Notes: a model not told the origin generated them from the sequence alone. 64,000 nucleotides of DNA from Streptomyces cavernicola (GCF_029968035.1 NZ_JASCIQ010000001.1:1-64000); one strand, 5' to 3'; positions 1-8,273 are shown, numbered from the stretch's first letter. Numbers and translations are program-made.

Positions 1-393
1 AGCGGGATTGCCGCGGGCGAGCAGCGCGGTCAGCGCGTCCACGTCCGCGGCAGCCGGGTCGGGCAGCGGCGCGGACAGCACACGGCAGAGATTGGCCTGA
101 TACACCTCGCCGGCCGCGATGTGCTCGCGGATGCGGCGGACGCCCGCCGTGTACGCGGTCCGGTCGAGCGACGAGGTCCAGCCTCCGACGGGGCCGCGCC
201 AGGCGCCGGGGGCGGGAGCGGGCACCGGCTCGCGGCGGACCGTGCCGAAGCGGGCGCAGACCAGGCGCCCCTCGAACTCGGCGGCCACGGCCCAGAAGCC
301 GGAGGAGTCCAGAGCCGCGGGATCACTGGTGACGTCGAGCAGATCGGTGGCGACGAGCCCGCCGAAACGGGCCAGCGGGGCGGAGCGGTACAC
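1..393 (-). CDS. Chorismate-binding enzyme (PabB / anthranilate synthase I family), N-terminal part, cut by window edge
   Basis: This frame is open for 131 codons from a GTG at 393 to the window edge. Its last third carries the conserved 'RRIREHIAAGEVYQANLC' stretch of chorismate-binding enzymes (aminodeoxychorismate synthase component I, anthranilate synthase I, isochorismate synthase), which amidate or isomerise chorismate. The catalytic C-terminal half lies outside the window, so the exact member cannot be fixed; the AGEVYQANL form is most like PabB (p-aminobenzoate/folate branch). The GTG was chosen because an AGGATC purine run precedes it and the family-like sequence starts just after it. 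It lies downstream of the mscR/MBL pair on the same strand, but a strong terminator separates them. Confidence 0.7.
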   Translation of the reverse strand, partial: MYRSAPLARFGGLVATDLLDVTSDPAALDSSGFWAVAAEFEGRLVCARFGTVRREPVPAPAPGAWRGPVGGWTSSLDRTAYTAGVRRIREHIAAGEVYQANLCRVLSAPLPDPAAADVDALTALLARGNPA

Positions 394-470
394 GGTCGTG
401 ATCCTGTTGCCGGAGGTTGTTCGGGGCGCGGCGTGCGAGGCGGGGCGTTCGGTAGAGGTCGTTCGGTGCA

Positions 471-512
471 GGCGAGTGCGGGGGACGGTCACCGCCGTCC
501 CCCGCACTCGCC
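471..512 (-). terminator. Intrinsic terminator after the MBL hydrolase
   Basis: Perfect 18-bp inverted repeat (471-488 and 495-512) with a 6-nt loop, starting 10 nt beyond the MBL stop codon. There is no U-run, as is usual for Streptomyces. It separates the formaldehyde-detoxification pair from the chorismate-binding gene. Confidence 0.8.
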
Positions 513-522
513 AGGGAGGGGT

Positions 523-1158
523 TCACCAGCCTCGGGTCGCCCACTCCTCCAGGTGCGGGAGTTCCGCGGCGATGGTGGTCGTGTCGCCGTGCCCGGTGTG
601 CACCACCGTCTCGCCGGGGAGCGGGAGCAGCCGGTGGCGGAGCGACGCGATGATCGTGCCGAAGTCGCTGTACGAGCGGCCGGTGGCGCCGGGACCGCCC
701 GCGAACAGGGTGTCGCCGCTGAACAGCGCGCCCAGTTCGGGGGCGTGCAGGCAGACGGCGCCGGGGGCGTGTCCCGGCGTGTGCAGCACGCGCAGCTCCA
801 CCCCGGCCACCTTCAGCACGTCCCCGTCCCGCAGCTCGACGTCCGGCTGCCGGCCGGGGTGCACGGCCTTCCACAGCACCAGGTCGTCGGGGTGCAGCAG
901 GACGGGCGCGCCGCTCGCGGCGGCGACCTGCGGGGCGGCGTTGACATGGTCGTTGTGCGCGTGGGTGCAGACGACGGCCGAGAGGCGTCGGTCGCCGACC
1001 GCCGCCAGGATCGTGCCGGCGTCGTGCGCCGCGTCGACGACCACGACCTCGTCGTCGTCGCCGACGAGCCACACGTTGTTGTCGACCTCCCAGCTGCCGC
1101 CGTCGAGCTCGAACGTGCCGCTGGTGATGAGCCGTTCGATGCGTACCTCGCCCGCCAT
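523..1158 (-). CDS. MBL-fold metallo-hydrolase, partner of mycothiol-dependent formaldehyde dehydrogenase
   Basis: 211-aa metallo-beta-lactamase-fold hydrolase. The zinc motif THAHNDH is near residue 85, followed by HTPGHAPG, SGDTLF and a final TGHGDTT; these are the glyoxalase-II-like metal ligands. Its ATG overlaps the TGA of the upstream dehydrogenase (TGATG), so the two should be translationally coupled. The same gene pair exists in mycobacteria (Rv2259/Rv2260), where the dehydrogenase makes S-formylmycothiol. A thioesterase role, hydrolysing the mycothiol adduct and releasing formate, is a reasonable inference but is not shown by the sequence. It is likely cytoplasmic, with no signal peptide. 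Confidence 0.85.
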   Translation of the reverse strand: MAGEVRIERLITSGTFELDGGSWEVDNNVWLVGDDDEVVVVDAAHDAGTILAAVGDRRLSAVVCTHAHNDHVNAAPQVAAASGAPVLLHPDDLVLWKAVHPGRQPDVELRDGDVLKVAGVELRVLHTPGHAPGAVCLHAPELGALFSGDTLFAGGPGATGRSYSDFGTIIASLRHRLLPLPGETVVHTGHGDTTTIAAELPHLEEWATRGW

Positions 1159-2243
1159 CAGAGGACCACCACCGAGCGCAGGACCTCGCCGCGGTGCATC
1201 TTCTCGAAGGCTTCCTCGACCTGGTCGAGGGCGATGGTCTCGGAGACGAACGCGTCCAGGTCGAAACGGCCGCCGAGGTAGAGGTCGATGAGGGCGGGGA
1301 AGTCGCGCGAGGGCAGGCAGTCCCCGTACCAGCTGGACTTCAGCGCGCCGCCGCGGCCGAACACGTCGAGCATGGGCAGTTCGACCGTCATCTCCGGCGT
1401 GGGGACGCCGACCAGGACCACGGTTCCCGCCAAGTCCCGCGCGTAGAAGGCCTGTCGGTAGGTCTCGGGGCGGCCCACCGCGTCGACGACGACGTTCGCG
1501 CCGAAGCCGCCCGTCAGTTCGCGCACCGCCTCCACGACGTCCTGCTGCGCGCCGTCGACCGTGTGCGTGGCGCCCATGGTGCGGGCCCGCTCCAGCTTCC
1601 GCGGGTCCAGGTCGACCGCGATCACCTTGGAGGCACCGGCCAGTCGGGCCCCGGCGACGGCGGCCATGCCGACGCCGCCGCAGCCGATCACGGCCACGGA
1701 GTCGCCCCGGCGTACCCCGCCGGTGTTCACGGCGGCGCCGAAGCCCGCCATGACGCCGCAGCCGAGCAGCCCCGCGGCCGCCGCCGGGGCGGCCGGATCG
1801 ACCTTGGTGCACTGCCCGGCGGCGACCAGGGTTTTCTCCGCGAACGCGCCGATGCCGAGGGCGGGCGACAGCGGGGTGCCGTCGAGCAGCGTCATCGGCT
1901 GGCCGGCGTTGTGGGTGTCGAAGCAGTACTGGGCCTCGCCCCGGCTGCAGGCGCGGCACTGGCCGCACACCGCACGCCAGTTGAAGATGACGAAGTCGCC
2001 GGGCGCGACGTTGGTGACGCCGTCCCCGACGGACTCGACGCGGCCCGCGGCCTCGTGCCCCAGGAGGAACGGGAACTCGTCGTTGATCCCGCCCTCCCGG
2101 TAGTGCAGATCGGTGTGGCAGACACCGCACGCCTCCACCTTCACCAGGGCCTCCCCCGGGCCCGGGTCGGGGACGACGATCGTCTCCACGGAGACGGGGG
2201 CGCCCTTCTTCTGGGCTACGACGGCACGAACCTCATGGGCCAT
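1158..2243 (-). CDS. mscR: S-(hydroxymethyl)mycothiol dehydrogenase (formaldehyde / S-nitrosomycothiol reductase)
   Basis: 361-aa zinc-dependent medium-chain alcohol dehydrogenase. The catalytic zinc site is CGVCHTD (about residues 38-44) with GHEAAG, the structural zinc site is [15 protein letters not shown], and the NAD-binding loop is GCGGVGM near residue 190. The overall sequence, including [12 protein letters not shown] and SSWYGDC, is the class III-type mycothiol-dependent enzyme. It oxidises the spontaneous formaldehyde-mycothiol adduct to S-formylmycothiol and can reduce S-nitrosomycothiol. It is first in a two-gene operon with the MBL hydrolase. A palindrome about 52 bp upstream of the ATG resembles sites in front of the BCCT transporter gene, pointing to co-regulation with betaine/choline uptake (inference). 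Confidence 0.92.
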   Translation of the reverse strand: MAHEVRAVVAQKKGAPVSVETIVVPDPGPGEALVKVEACGVCHTDLHYREGGINDEFPFLLGHEAAGRVESVGDGVTNVAPGDFVIFNWRAVCGQCRACSRGEAQYCFDTHNAGQPMTLLDGTPLSPALGIGAFAEKTLVAAGQCTKVDPAAPAAAAGLLGCGVMAGFGAAVNTGGVRRGDSVAVIGCGGVGMAAVAGARLAGASKVIAVDLDPRKLERARTMGATHTVDGAQQDVVEAVRELTGGFGANVVVDAVGRPETYRQAFYARDLAGTVVLVGVPTPEMTVELPMLDVFGRGGALKSSWYGDCLPSRDFPALIDLYLGGRFDLDAFVSETIALDQVEEAFEKMHRGEVLRSVVVL

Positions 2244-2292
2244 GGGTGACTCCTCGAACGGGAAAGGCAGCGCGCGTGTTTCTTAATGTGGC

Positions 2293-2312
2293 ACGCGTAT
2301 CTCAATACGCAA
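2293..2312 (-). promoter_or_regulatory. Palindromic operator candidate upstream of mscR
   Basis: Read toward mscR the site is GTTGCGTATTGAGATACGCG, a GCGTAT-n4-ATACGC palindrome (core 2295-2310). The left half GTTGCGyATTGAG recurs upstream of the BCCT gene at 4118-4134, and the GTTGCGT half with its inverted partner recurs at 4100-4115. It lies at a typical operator distance from the ATG. The regulator is not in the window; IclR-type regulators bind sites of this general shape, but this is only a guess. Confidence 0.5.
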
Positions 2313-2382
2313 CAAGCATCGGGGAGGGTTCGTCCCCGGGTCAAGAGATCGGGAGGCTTCGGGAGGCGCTCCCAGGGGGTAC

Positions 2383-2413
2383 CCGTAGGGCCCCCAGGGG
2401 GGGTTCCCTACGG
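2383..2413 (-). terminator. Hairpin at the end of the BCCT gene
   Basis: CCGTAGGG (2383-2390) pairs with CCCTACGG (2406-2413). The 15-nt interior has further C-run/G-run pairing. The stem includes the BCCT stop codon, so it probably forms the transcript 3' end. Confidence 0.5.
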
Positions 2414-4042
2414 CTCCCGTACGCCCGCCATGGCGTCCGCCGGGGCGTCTGCCGGGCCATCCGTCGGGGCATCGCCGACGGGATCCACCTTCTCCCCAAC
2501 TTGCGCCTCCTGCCCAGCAGTTGAAGCAGGCTCCGCGCGCAGCGCCTTCACCAGGGACACGCACATGCCGATCATCACGAACAGGAAGGGGAAGGCCGCG
2601 ATGATGGCCACCTGTTTGACGGCTTCGAGCCCGCCGGCCATCAGCAGCACCGCCGCGACGAGTCCGGTCAGCGCGCCCCACAGGATCACGACGACACGGC
2701 TCGGATGCACGCTGCCGCGACAGGAGAGCGTCCCGAGCACGAGGGACGCCGCGTCCGCGCCGCTGACGAAGAACAGCCCGACGAGCACCATCACGACCAC
2801 CGAAGTGACCGGGAACCAGGGCAGGTTGGCGAGCGTGGCGAACAGCCCGGCCTCCTCACCCTTGGCGACGGCCTCGGACAGCTTCGCGCCGTGCATCTCC
2901 TGGTTCAGCGCCGTGCCGCCGAGGATCGCGAACCACACGACGCTCACCAGGCTCGGCGCGAGGATGACGCCCACGATGAACTGCCGGATCGTACGGCCGC
3001 GCGAGATGCGCGCGATGAACATGCCGACGAACGGCGTCCAGGAGATCCACCAGGCCCAGTAGAAGACCGTCCACCCGGACAGCCACTCGCCGCCGCCGAA
3101 CGCGCCCGTACGGAAACTCATCTGCGGCAGCGAGGCGAGATAGCCGCCGAGGGCCTCGGTCTGGCTGTTCAGGATGAACACCGTGGGCCCGGCGACGAAC
3201 ACGAAGAGGAGCAGCACCCCGGCGAGGACCATGTTGCCGTTGCTCAGCCACTGGATGCCGCGGTGCACCCCGGACAGCGCGGAAAGCACGAAGAGCACAG
3301 TCAGGACGGCGATGATCGAGACCGCGAGCCCCGTCGAACTCCCCACTCCCCAGACGGAGTTGAGGCCGCTGTTGATCTGCAGCGCACCGAGGCCGAGCGA
3401 GACGGCGGAGCCGAAGAGGGTCGCGAAGATCGCCAGGATGTCGATCGACTTGCCGAGGGGCCCGTCCACCCGGTCCCCGAGCAGCGGCCGGAAGGCGCAG
3501 CTGATCAGGTTGCTGCCGCCCTTGCGGAACCCGAAGTAGGCGAGCACGAGCCCGGCCACGGCGTACAGCGCCCAGGGGTGGATCGCCCAGTGGAAGTACG
3601 AGTACTCGAGAGCCACCCGCGCGGCGCTCCCCGTGCCGGCCTCGGCGGTGCCCGGCGGCGGGCTGGCCATATGCATGACCGGTTCGCTCGCCCCGTAGAA
3701 CATGAGCCCGATCCCCATGCCCGCGCTGAACATCATCGCGACCCAGGAGGCCGTACGGAACTCCGGCCGCTCGTCGTCCTTGCCGAGCCGGATATCGCCG
3801 TACCGGCTCATCGCGAGGGCGATCGCGAGGAGTACGAAGGCGGCGCTGGACAGCACGAAGAGCCAGCCGAACCGGTCGATGAGCAGCCCCAGCGTGGCAT
3901 CGGCCACCGCGGCGAGGCTGCCGGTGAAGAAGACACCCCACCCCACGAAGAGGGCCGCCAGGGTCACGGACACATAGAGAACCGCTGGATCGATCTGCCG
4001 TCGTGCTTCGGATCTTGCTTTTTTAGCCATGACGCTGCTCAT
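2408..4042 (-). CDS. BCCT-family transporter (glycine betaine/choline/carnitine type)
   Basis: 544-aa secondary transporter with the about twelve hydrophobic segments of the betaine-carnitine-choline family. The signature tryptophan/aromatic box reads FYWAWWISWTPFVGMF and is followed by RISRGRTIRQF. 'GMGIGLMFYGASEP' in TM3 is the glycine-rich family motif. I chose the ATG at 4042 because GAAAGG precedes it by 6 nt; a second ATG lies 4 codons later. The acidic C-terminal tail is lineage-specific. It sits upstream of the mscR pair on the same strand and has two operator-like sites upstream that resemble the mscR site, consistent with import of methylated amines whose demethylation yields formaldehyde. 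Confidence 0.9.
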   Translation of the reverse strand: MSSVMAKKARSEARRQIDPAVLYVSVTLAALFVGWGVFFTGSLAAVADATLGLLIDRFGWLFVLSSAAFVLLAIALAMSRYGDIRLGKDDERPEFRTASWVAMMFSAGMGIGLMFYGASEPVMHMASPPPGTAEAGTGSAARVALEYSYFHWAIHPWALYAVAGLVLAYFGFRKGGSNLISCAFRPLLGDRVDGPLGKSIDILAIFATLFGSAVSLGLGALQINSGLNSVWGVGSSTGLAVSIIAVLTVLFVLSALSGVHRGIQWLSNGNMVLAGVLLLFVFVAGPTVFILNSQTEALGGYLASLPQMSFRTGAFGGGEWLSGWTVFYWAWWISWTPFVGMFIARISRGRTIRQFIVGVILAPSLVSVVWFAILGGTALNQEMHGAKLSEAVAKGEEAGLFATLANLPWFPVTSVVVMVLVGLFFVSGADAASLVLGTLSCRGSVHPSRVVVILWGALTGLVAAVLLMAGGLEAVKQVAIIAAFPFLFVMIGMCVSLVKALRAEPASTAGQEAQVGEKVDPVGDAPTDGPADAPADAMAGVREP

Positions 4043-4099
4043 CCGACGCCTTTCGAAGGGGGATGCCGGGCGGGGCTCGATCGCCGCCGGTCCCATGAA

Positions 4100-4137
4100 T
4101 TGCGTAACACGCAACTAGGACCTCAATGCGCAACACG
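4100..4137 (-). promoter_or_regulatory. Two operator-like sites upstream of the BCCT gene
   Basis: A perfect TTGCGT-aac-ACGCAA palindrome lies at 4100-4114, and a second copy of the CTCAATrCGCAACA element lies at 4122-4137. The latter matches CTCAATACGCAACA at 2301-2314 upstream of mscR. They sit 58-95 bp upstream of the BCCT ATG. Confidence 0.5.
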
Positions 4138-4159
4138 GTCCCCTCCGGTCCACGACACG

Positions 4160-5542
4160 TCAAGCCCCCGTGCACGCCTCGTTCGCGACCGGGGTCGCGA
4201 CCGCGGCGCCCGACCGCTCGGCGCGCAGCAGCGTCGCGGCGCCGGTCAGGACGATGAGGGCGAGGACCGTCCACAGCTGCCACGGCCCGACGTCGAGCAG
4301 CAGCCCGAGCAGCAGGGGCGCGACGGTGCGGCAGAGCGACCAGGAGAGCTGGTAGACGGAGAGGTACCGGCCCCGCAGGTGGTCGGGGGCGGCCTGGACG
4401 GAGAGGCTCTGCGCCGGCCCGGAGTGCACCAGTTCACCGGCGGTGTAGAGCACCGCGACGGCCAGTACGGCGAAGACGGCGTGCGGCCCGCTGACGAACC
4501 GGGGCAGCAGTGCGAACGCGGCGAAGGACAGCGCGAACACGCCCGCACCGAGCGCCGCGGTACGGGGACGGCGGCCGCGCAGCGTGAGCCGGGCCACCGG
4601 GACGCCGAGCAGGGCGACCAGGGCGGTGTTCACCGCGAACACGACCCCCGCCAGCGCCTCGGGCAGGCCGACGTCACGGGTGAGGAAGACCGGGAGCGCC
4701 ATGGCCTGCGCCGTGTAACCGAAGGCGATCAGGAAGTTGGCGGCGGTGATGAGCAGATACGGCCGGTCCGCGAGCACCCGCCGATACCCCTCGGGCCGCC
4801 CCTCACACCCACGCTCCGCCCCCTTGCCCTCATCCCCAACAGGTGTGGCTGGTAGGGGAGTTGAGGCAGGAATCGGGATACGGGAGACCAGCACCGCGGC
4901 GATCACGAACAGCGCGGCGAGGGAGAAGGCGGCGGCCGTGAACCCGGTGCTGCCGTCGAGCGCGAGAAGCCCGGCCGCCGCGAGGCTGCCCGCCCCCATC
5001 CCGGCGTTGCGGAGGCTGCGGTCCCAGGCCAACAGCCGGTCCCGCTCCGCACCTTGAGCGATCTCCCCGATCAGCGCCTGCTGGCTGGGCGAGGCGGCCC
5101 ACGCCCCCACGGCGACCAGCAGGGCGACCGCCAGGAAGGCCGCGTACGAGCCGGTGAACGGGTACGCGGCGAAGCCGACCGCCCGCAACGCGAGCGCCCC
5201 GATCGCCGCACGCTTCGCGCCGAACCGGTCGATGACGACGCCCACGACCGGCATGACCGCGAGCGCGCACAGCCCGGCGAGGGTCAGCCCCGCACCGATC
5301 GCCGTCAACGAAAGGCCGGTGAGCGCATGCACGAACAGCATGGTCAGCGGGACGTAGACGCCGTCCCCGAGGGAGCCGACCAGGCTCGCGGCGATGAGGC
5401 GGCGCCGGACGGGACGCCGGGAGGCAGCGGCCGTCGCGGCCGCGCCCGAGCCGGAGGAGCCGGAAGAGGCGGAAGAGGCAGAGGAACCGGAGGCGCCAGC
5501 GGAAGGCGAGGCCCCTGCGGCGTCAGCCGAGGTCGAGCGCAC
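4160..5542 (-). CDS. MFS transporter
   Basis: 460-aa major facilitator protein with about twelve membrane segments. After a basic patch (RRPVRRR) the first helix begins LIAASLVGSLGDGVY, and the loop 2-3 signature reads GVVIDRFGAKRAA. The central cytoplasmic loop (about residues 225-250) is charged, and a second half follows. The first 40 residues are a Ser/Gly/Ala-rich low-complexity tail built from hexanucleotide-like repeats, so a later start is possible. Its 5' end overlaps the DsbA-like gene by 20 bp, so the two are probably co-transcribed. The substrate cannot be told from sequence; the MarR regulator upstream suggests drug or toxic-compound export. Confidence 0.82.
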   Translation of the reverse strand: MRSTSADAAGASPSAGASGSSASSASSGSSGSGAAATAAASRRPVRRRLIAASLVGSLGDGVYVPLTMLFVHALTGLSLTAIGAGLTLAGLCALAVMPVVGVVIDRFGAKRAAIGALALRAVGFAAYPFTGSYAAFLAVALLVAVGAWAASPSQQALIGEIAQGAERDRLLAWDRSLRNAGMGAGSLAAAGLLALDGSTGFTAAAFSLAALFVIAAVLVSRIPIPASTPLPATPVGDEGKGAERGCEGRPEGYRRVLADRPYLLITAANFLIAFGYTAQAMALPVFLTRDVGLPEALAGVVFAVNTALVALLGVPVARLTLRGRRPRTAALGAGVFALSFAAFALLPRFVSGPHAVFAVLAVAVLYTAGELVHSGPAQSLSVQAAPDHLRGRYLSVYQLSWSLCRTVAPLLLGLLLDVGPWQLWTVLALIVLTGAATLLRAERSGAAVATPVANEACTGA

Positions 5543-6146
5543 CGCGTCCCCGCTTCAACTCGGCGAACTCCCCCGCCCCGGCCAGGGCCCGTACGGCGTC
5601 GAAAAGCCGCAGCGCCCGCTCGCCTCGCGGGACCGAGGTCAGGACGGGCCCGAAGAACGCCGCGCCGTCCACGACGACGACGGGCGTGCCCACCTCCTCC
5701 CCCACGGCGTCCTGCGACGCCTGGTGCCCGGCGCGCAGGGCCGCGTCGAACTCGCCGCCGGCGGCGTCCTCGGCGAGGGTCGCGGGCAGCCTCAACTCGG
5801 CCAGGGATGCGGCTATGACGGTGTCGAGGCCCTTCTCGCCCTGTACGTGGATACGGCTGCCGAGCGCTTCGTACAGCGGGCGCAGGATCGCGTGGCCGTG
5901 GCGGGCCTGGGCGGCCGCGCACAGTCGGGCCGGGGCCCAGGCGCGGTCGTTGAACTCGCGGTACCAGGGTTCGAGTTCCTGGTTCTCGTTGAGCACCGAG
6001 AGGCTCATGGGCCGGAAGCTCAGGTCGATCGGCCGCAGCCGCTCGACCTCGATCAGCCAGCGGGAGGTGATCCAGGCGAAGGGGCAGACGGCGTCGAAGT
6101 AGCAGACGACGGGGACAGGGGGCCGGGACAGATGGTTATCTTCCAC
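5523..6146 (-). CDS. DsbA-like thioredoxin-fold protein (mycothiol-dependent nitroreductase Rv2466c family)
   Basis: About 207 aa with the DsbA/FrnE-type fold: YFDAVCPFAWITSRW near the N-terminus (active-site loop), a helical insert with NRAWAPARL-type residues, and VGTPVVVVDGAAFFGP, the cis-proline strand. The active-site motif is CPFA with a single cysteine, whereas Rv2466c has CPWC, so it may be monothiol. The GTG at 6146 is preferred; the open frame extends to a TTG at 6182, but that would place the N-terminus inside the operator. It is transcribed divergently from marR and overlaps the downstream MFS gene. Confidence 0.78.
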   Translation of the reverse strand: MEDNHLSRPPVPVVCYFDAVCPFAWITSRWLIEVERLRPIDLSFRPMSLSVLNENQELEPWYREFNDRAWAPARLCAAAQARHGHAILRPLYEALGSRIHVQGEKGLDTVIAASLAELRLPATLAEDAAGGEFDAALRAGHQASQDAVGEEVGTPVVVVDGAAFFGPVLTSVPRGERALRLFDAVRALAGAGEFAELKRGRGALDLG

Positions 6147-6175
6147 GGAAGGGAACCTATCTTCTGCGGAAGATA
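6137..6175. promoter_or_regulatory. Tandem MarR-type operators between dsbA-like gene and marR
   Basis: TATCTTC-TGCG-GAAGATA (6158-6175) is a perfect 18-bp palindrome, and TATCTTCCACGGAAG (6137-6151) is a second, partial copy. They lie between the divergent starts at 6146 and 6182, overlapping the GTG of the dsbA-like gene. This is the usual layout for a MarR repressor controlling itself and the divergent operon. Confidence 0.75.
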
Positions 6176-6181
6176 CAATCA

Positions 6182-6808
6182 ATGGCCATGCAGACCAGAG
6201 CCGAAGCAGCAGCCGAAGCAGCAGGCGAAGAAGCTGTCGAAGAAGCTGTCGAAGTAGCGGGCGAAGCAGCCCCCGGCAGCGACTCCACCGCCGTGATCGT
6301 CGACCAGTGGCGGCGTGAGCGGCCCGACCTGGACGCGACGCCGATGCTCGTCGTCGGACGGCTCTTCGCGCTCACGGACGCACTCGACCAGCGCCTCCGC
6401 CCGCCCTTCGCCGCCGCGGGTCTGGGCAACGGCGACTTCGACGTCCTCGCGGCGCTCCGGCGGTCCGGGAAGCCCTTCGCTCTGTCCGCGGGCGAGCTCA
6501 GCCGCACCGTCCTCGTCACGACCGGCGCCATCACCAAGCGCGTCGACCGGCTCGCCTCCCGCGGCCTGGTGAACCGGTCCGTCACCGCGAACGACTCCCG
6601 CGGCCGCCTCATCACCCTCACCGCCGAGGGCGTCGCCGTGACCGACGAGCTGATCGCCGCCCACCTGGCCAACCAGCGCCGCCTCCTCGCCGGACTCACC
6701 GAGGAGGACCAGGCCCAACTCGCCGACCTCCTCGGCAGGTTCGCCGCGCAGCTCGCAGCGGCAGAGGCAGAAGAGGCGGAAGAAGCAGACGAGGCGGAGC
6801 AGGGCTGA
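6182..6808 (+). CDS. MarR family transcriptional regulator
   Basis: 208-aa winged-helix regulator. The dimerisation helix starts near residue 58 (LFALTDALDQRL). The DNA-binding region is GELSRTVLVTTGAITKRVDRL followed by the wing with NDSRGRLITLT, the conserved D-x-R-G-x-x-x-x-L-T of the family. The first 35 residues and the C-terminal tail are Glu/Ala-rich low complexity encoded by short GAAGC-type repeats. There is no cysteine, so sensing is probably by ligand rather than thiol oxidation. The two palindromes immediately upstream are its likely operators, controlling the divergent dsbA-like/MFS genes and itself. Confidence 0.88.
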   Translation: MAMQTRAEAAAEAAGEEAVEEAVEVAGEAAPGSDSTAVIVDQWRRERPDLDATPMLVVGRLFALTDALDQRLRPPFAAAGLGNGDFDVLAALRRSGKPFALSAGELSRTVLVTTGAITKRVDRLASRGLVNRSVTANDSRGRLITLTAEGVAVTDELIAAHLANQRRLLAGLTEEDQAQLADLLGRFAAQLAAAEAEEAEEADEAEQG

Positions 6809-6848
6809 GCCGGGAGCTGAGCCGGGAGCTGAGCCGGGAGCTGAGCGG
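6803..6848. repeat. Short tandem repeat, 12-bp unit
   Basis: GAGCTGAGCCGG-type unit repeated a little over three times directly after the marR stop, in the narrow gap between marR and the convergent carboxypeptidase gene. The units are identical, implying recent slippage. Confidence 0.75.
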
Positions 6849-6849
6849 G

Positions 6850-8058
6850 CTACCACTCCCCGTACATGCCCTCCCGCCGCAGTCGTCGGCGCCGTACGAC
6901 GAAGGCGGACCAGCCTGCGAGGGCGACGACGGTGACGCCCGCGGCCGCGCCCCCGGTGGCGGCCCAGGTCTCCGCCTCGCCCTCGGAGGCGCGGGCGGCC
7001 GCGGCGGCGGCGACCGCCGCCGGGGTGGTGGAGGCGCTCGCGCCCGCCGCGACCTTGGGGGCGGTCGGCTTCAGGGAGCCGACGGGACGGACGCGCCCGT
7101 CGGCGGCGAAGCCCCAGTCGAGCAGCGCCCGCGCCTCCTCGTACACCGCGAGTCCGCCGCCCTTCTGGGGGTTCATGACGGTCGCGACCAGGGTGCGCTC
7201 GCCGCGCTGCGCGGCGGCGATCAGGGTGTGCCCGGCGCCGCTCGTGTAGCCGTTCTTGACGCCGATGATCCCGGGGTACGGGTCGACCCCGTCGGCCCCG
7301 GTGAGCAGCCGGTTGGTGTTCTGGATGCCGTACTTCCAGTCGCCGTCGGGGAACTCCGCGAGGGCGGTCGAGCAGTAGCGCCGGAACTCCGGGTGCGCGA
7401 GGCCCGCCCGGCCGAAGACGGCCAGGTCGTACGCGGAGGAGACCTGGCCGGGGGCGTCGTAGCCGTCGGGTGAGACGACATGGGTGTCGCGGGCGCCCAG
7501 AGCGCGGGCCTTGGCCTGCATGCGCCGCGCGGTGGCCTTCCAGCCGCCGTTCATCTCGGCGAGGACGTGCACGGCGTCGTTGCCCGAGCTGAGGAAGACG
7601 CCGCGCCACAGGTCGGCGGCGCTGTACGTGCGTCCTGCGTCGACGCCGACGAGGCTGCTGCCCTCGCCGATGCCCTCAAGCTCGGAGTCGGTGACGGTGT
7701 GCCGCACGGTGCCGGGCACCTGGGGCAGGACGGTCAGGGCGAACAGCGACTTGAGGGTGCTGGCGGGCGGCAGCGGCTCGTGGGCGTTCTTCGCCGCGAG
7801 CACGTCACCGCTGTCGGCGTCGGCCACCACCCAGGAGAGCGCCGACACGTCGGCGGGCAGGGCGGGGGCGGAGGGCTGGGCCCTGACCTGCGTTCCGCTG
7901 CGGTACAGCCAGGAGGGCGGGGCGGCCGCCGGTCGCGGAGGGGTGGGTTCCTGAGGGCGGCCGGCGGCGGAAGCGGGGGCCGCTGCGAGGAGTTGCGCGC
8001 CGAGCACCGAGGCCAGGGCGCCGGCGAGGGCGGCACGCCTGAAGGTTGGGATGGTCAT
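6850..8058 (-). CDS. D-alanyl-D-alanine carboxypeptidase (peptidase S11, PBP5-like)
   Basis: 402-aa exported serine D,D-peptidase that trims pentapeptide stems in peptidoglycan. A signal peptide is seen (FRRAALAGALASVLGAQLLA, cleavage near AASA). Active-site motifs are PASTLKSL (SxxK) and LSSGNDAV (SxN). The third motif reads GVKNGYTSGAGHT, i.e. KNG instead of the usual KTG. A C-terminal hydrophobic segment (VTVVALAGWSAFVV) followed by RRRRLRR anchors it in the membrane. The ATG at 8058 is the natural start for the signal peptide. It is converging with marR. Confidence 0.88.
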   Translation of the reverse strand: MTIPTFRRAALAGALASVLGAQLLAAAPASAAGRPQEPTPPRPAAAPPSWLYRSGTQVRAQPSAPALPADVSALSWVVADADSGDVLAAKNAHEPLPPASTLKSLFALTVLPQVPGTVRHTVTDSELEGIGEGSSLVGVDAGRTYSAADLWRGVFLSSGNDAVHVLAEMNGGWKATARRMQAKARALGARDTHVVSPDGYDAPGQVSSAYDLAVFGRAGLAHPEFRRYCSTALAEFPDGDWKYGIQNTNRLLTGADGVDPYPGIIGVKNGYTSGAGHTLIAAAQRGERTLVATVMNPQKGGGLAVYEEARALLDWGFAADGRVRPVGSLKPTAPKVAAGASASTTPAAVAAAAAARASEGEAETWAATGGAAAGVTVVALAGWSAFVVRRRRLRREGMYGEW

Positions 8059-8200
8059 CCGTAAAACGTAGGAATCACCCTGGTCGCTCCCCGGAACCCC
8101 GGGCCGTAGGTCGGACTCCGGCACTCGGATGCCGTGCCGACCGGGCGACCGCCTCGCGGGGGCGCGGTTCATGCGGTACGGGCACCCGCGGTCGGCGTAC

Positions 8201-8242
8201 GCGAAGGCCGCCCTCCCTCCGGCCGGGGAGGGCGGCCTTCGC
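8201..8242 (-). terminator. Strong terminator after the amidohydrolase
   Basis: Perfect 17-bp stem (8201-8217 with 8226-8242) and 8-nt loop, 32 nt beyond the stop of the leftward amidohydrolase. It marks the end of the Opp/amidohydrolase transcription unit. Confidence 0.85.
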
Positions 8243-8273
8243 ACATCAGCAAAGCTCAGCGGCTCAACAGGCC

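Noticed and set aside
5394-6257. Rightward protein of 287 codons antisense to the MFS/DsbA-like genes
   Set aside because: Glu/Ala/Arg-rich low complexity, no ribosome-binding site, and both minus-strand genes have clear family motifs.
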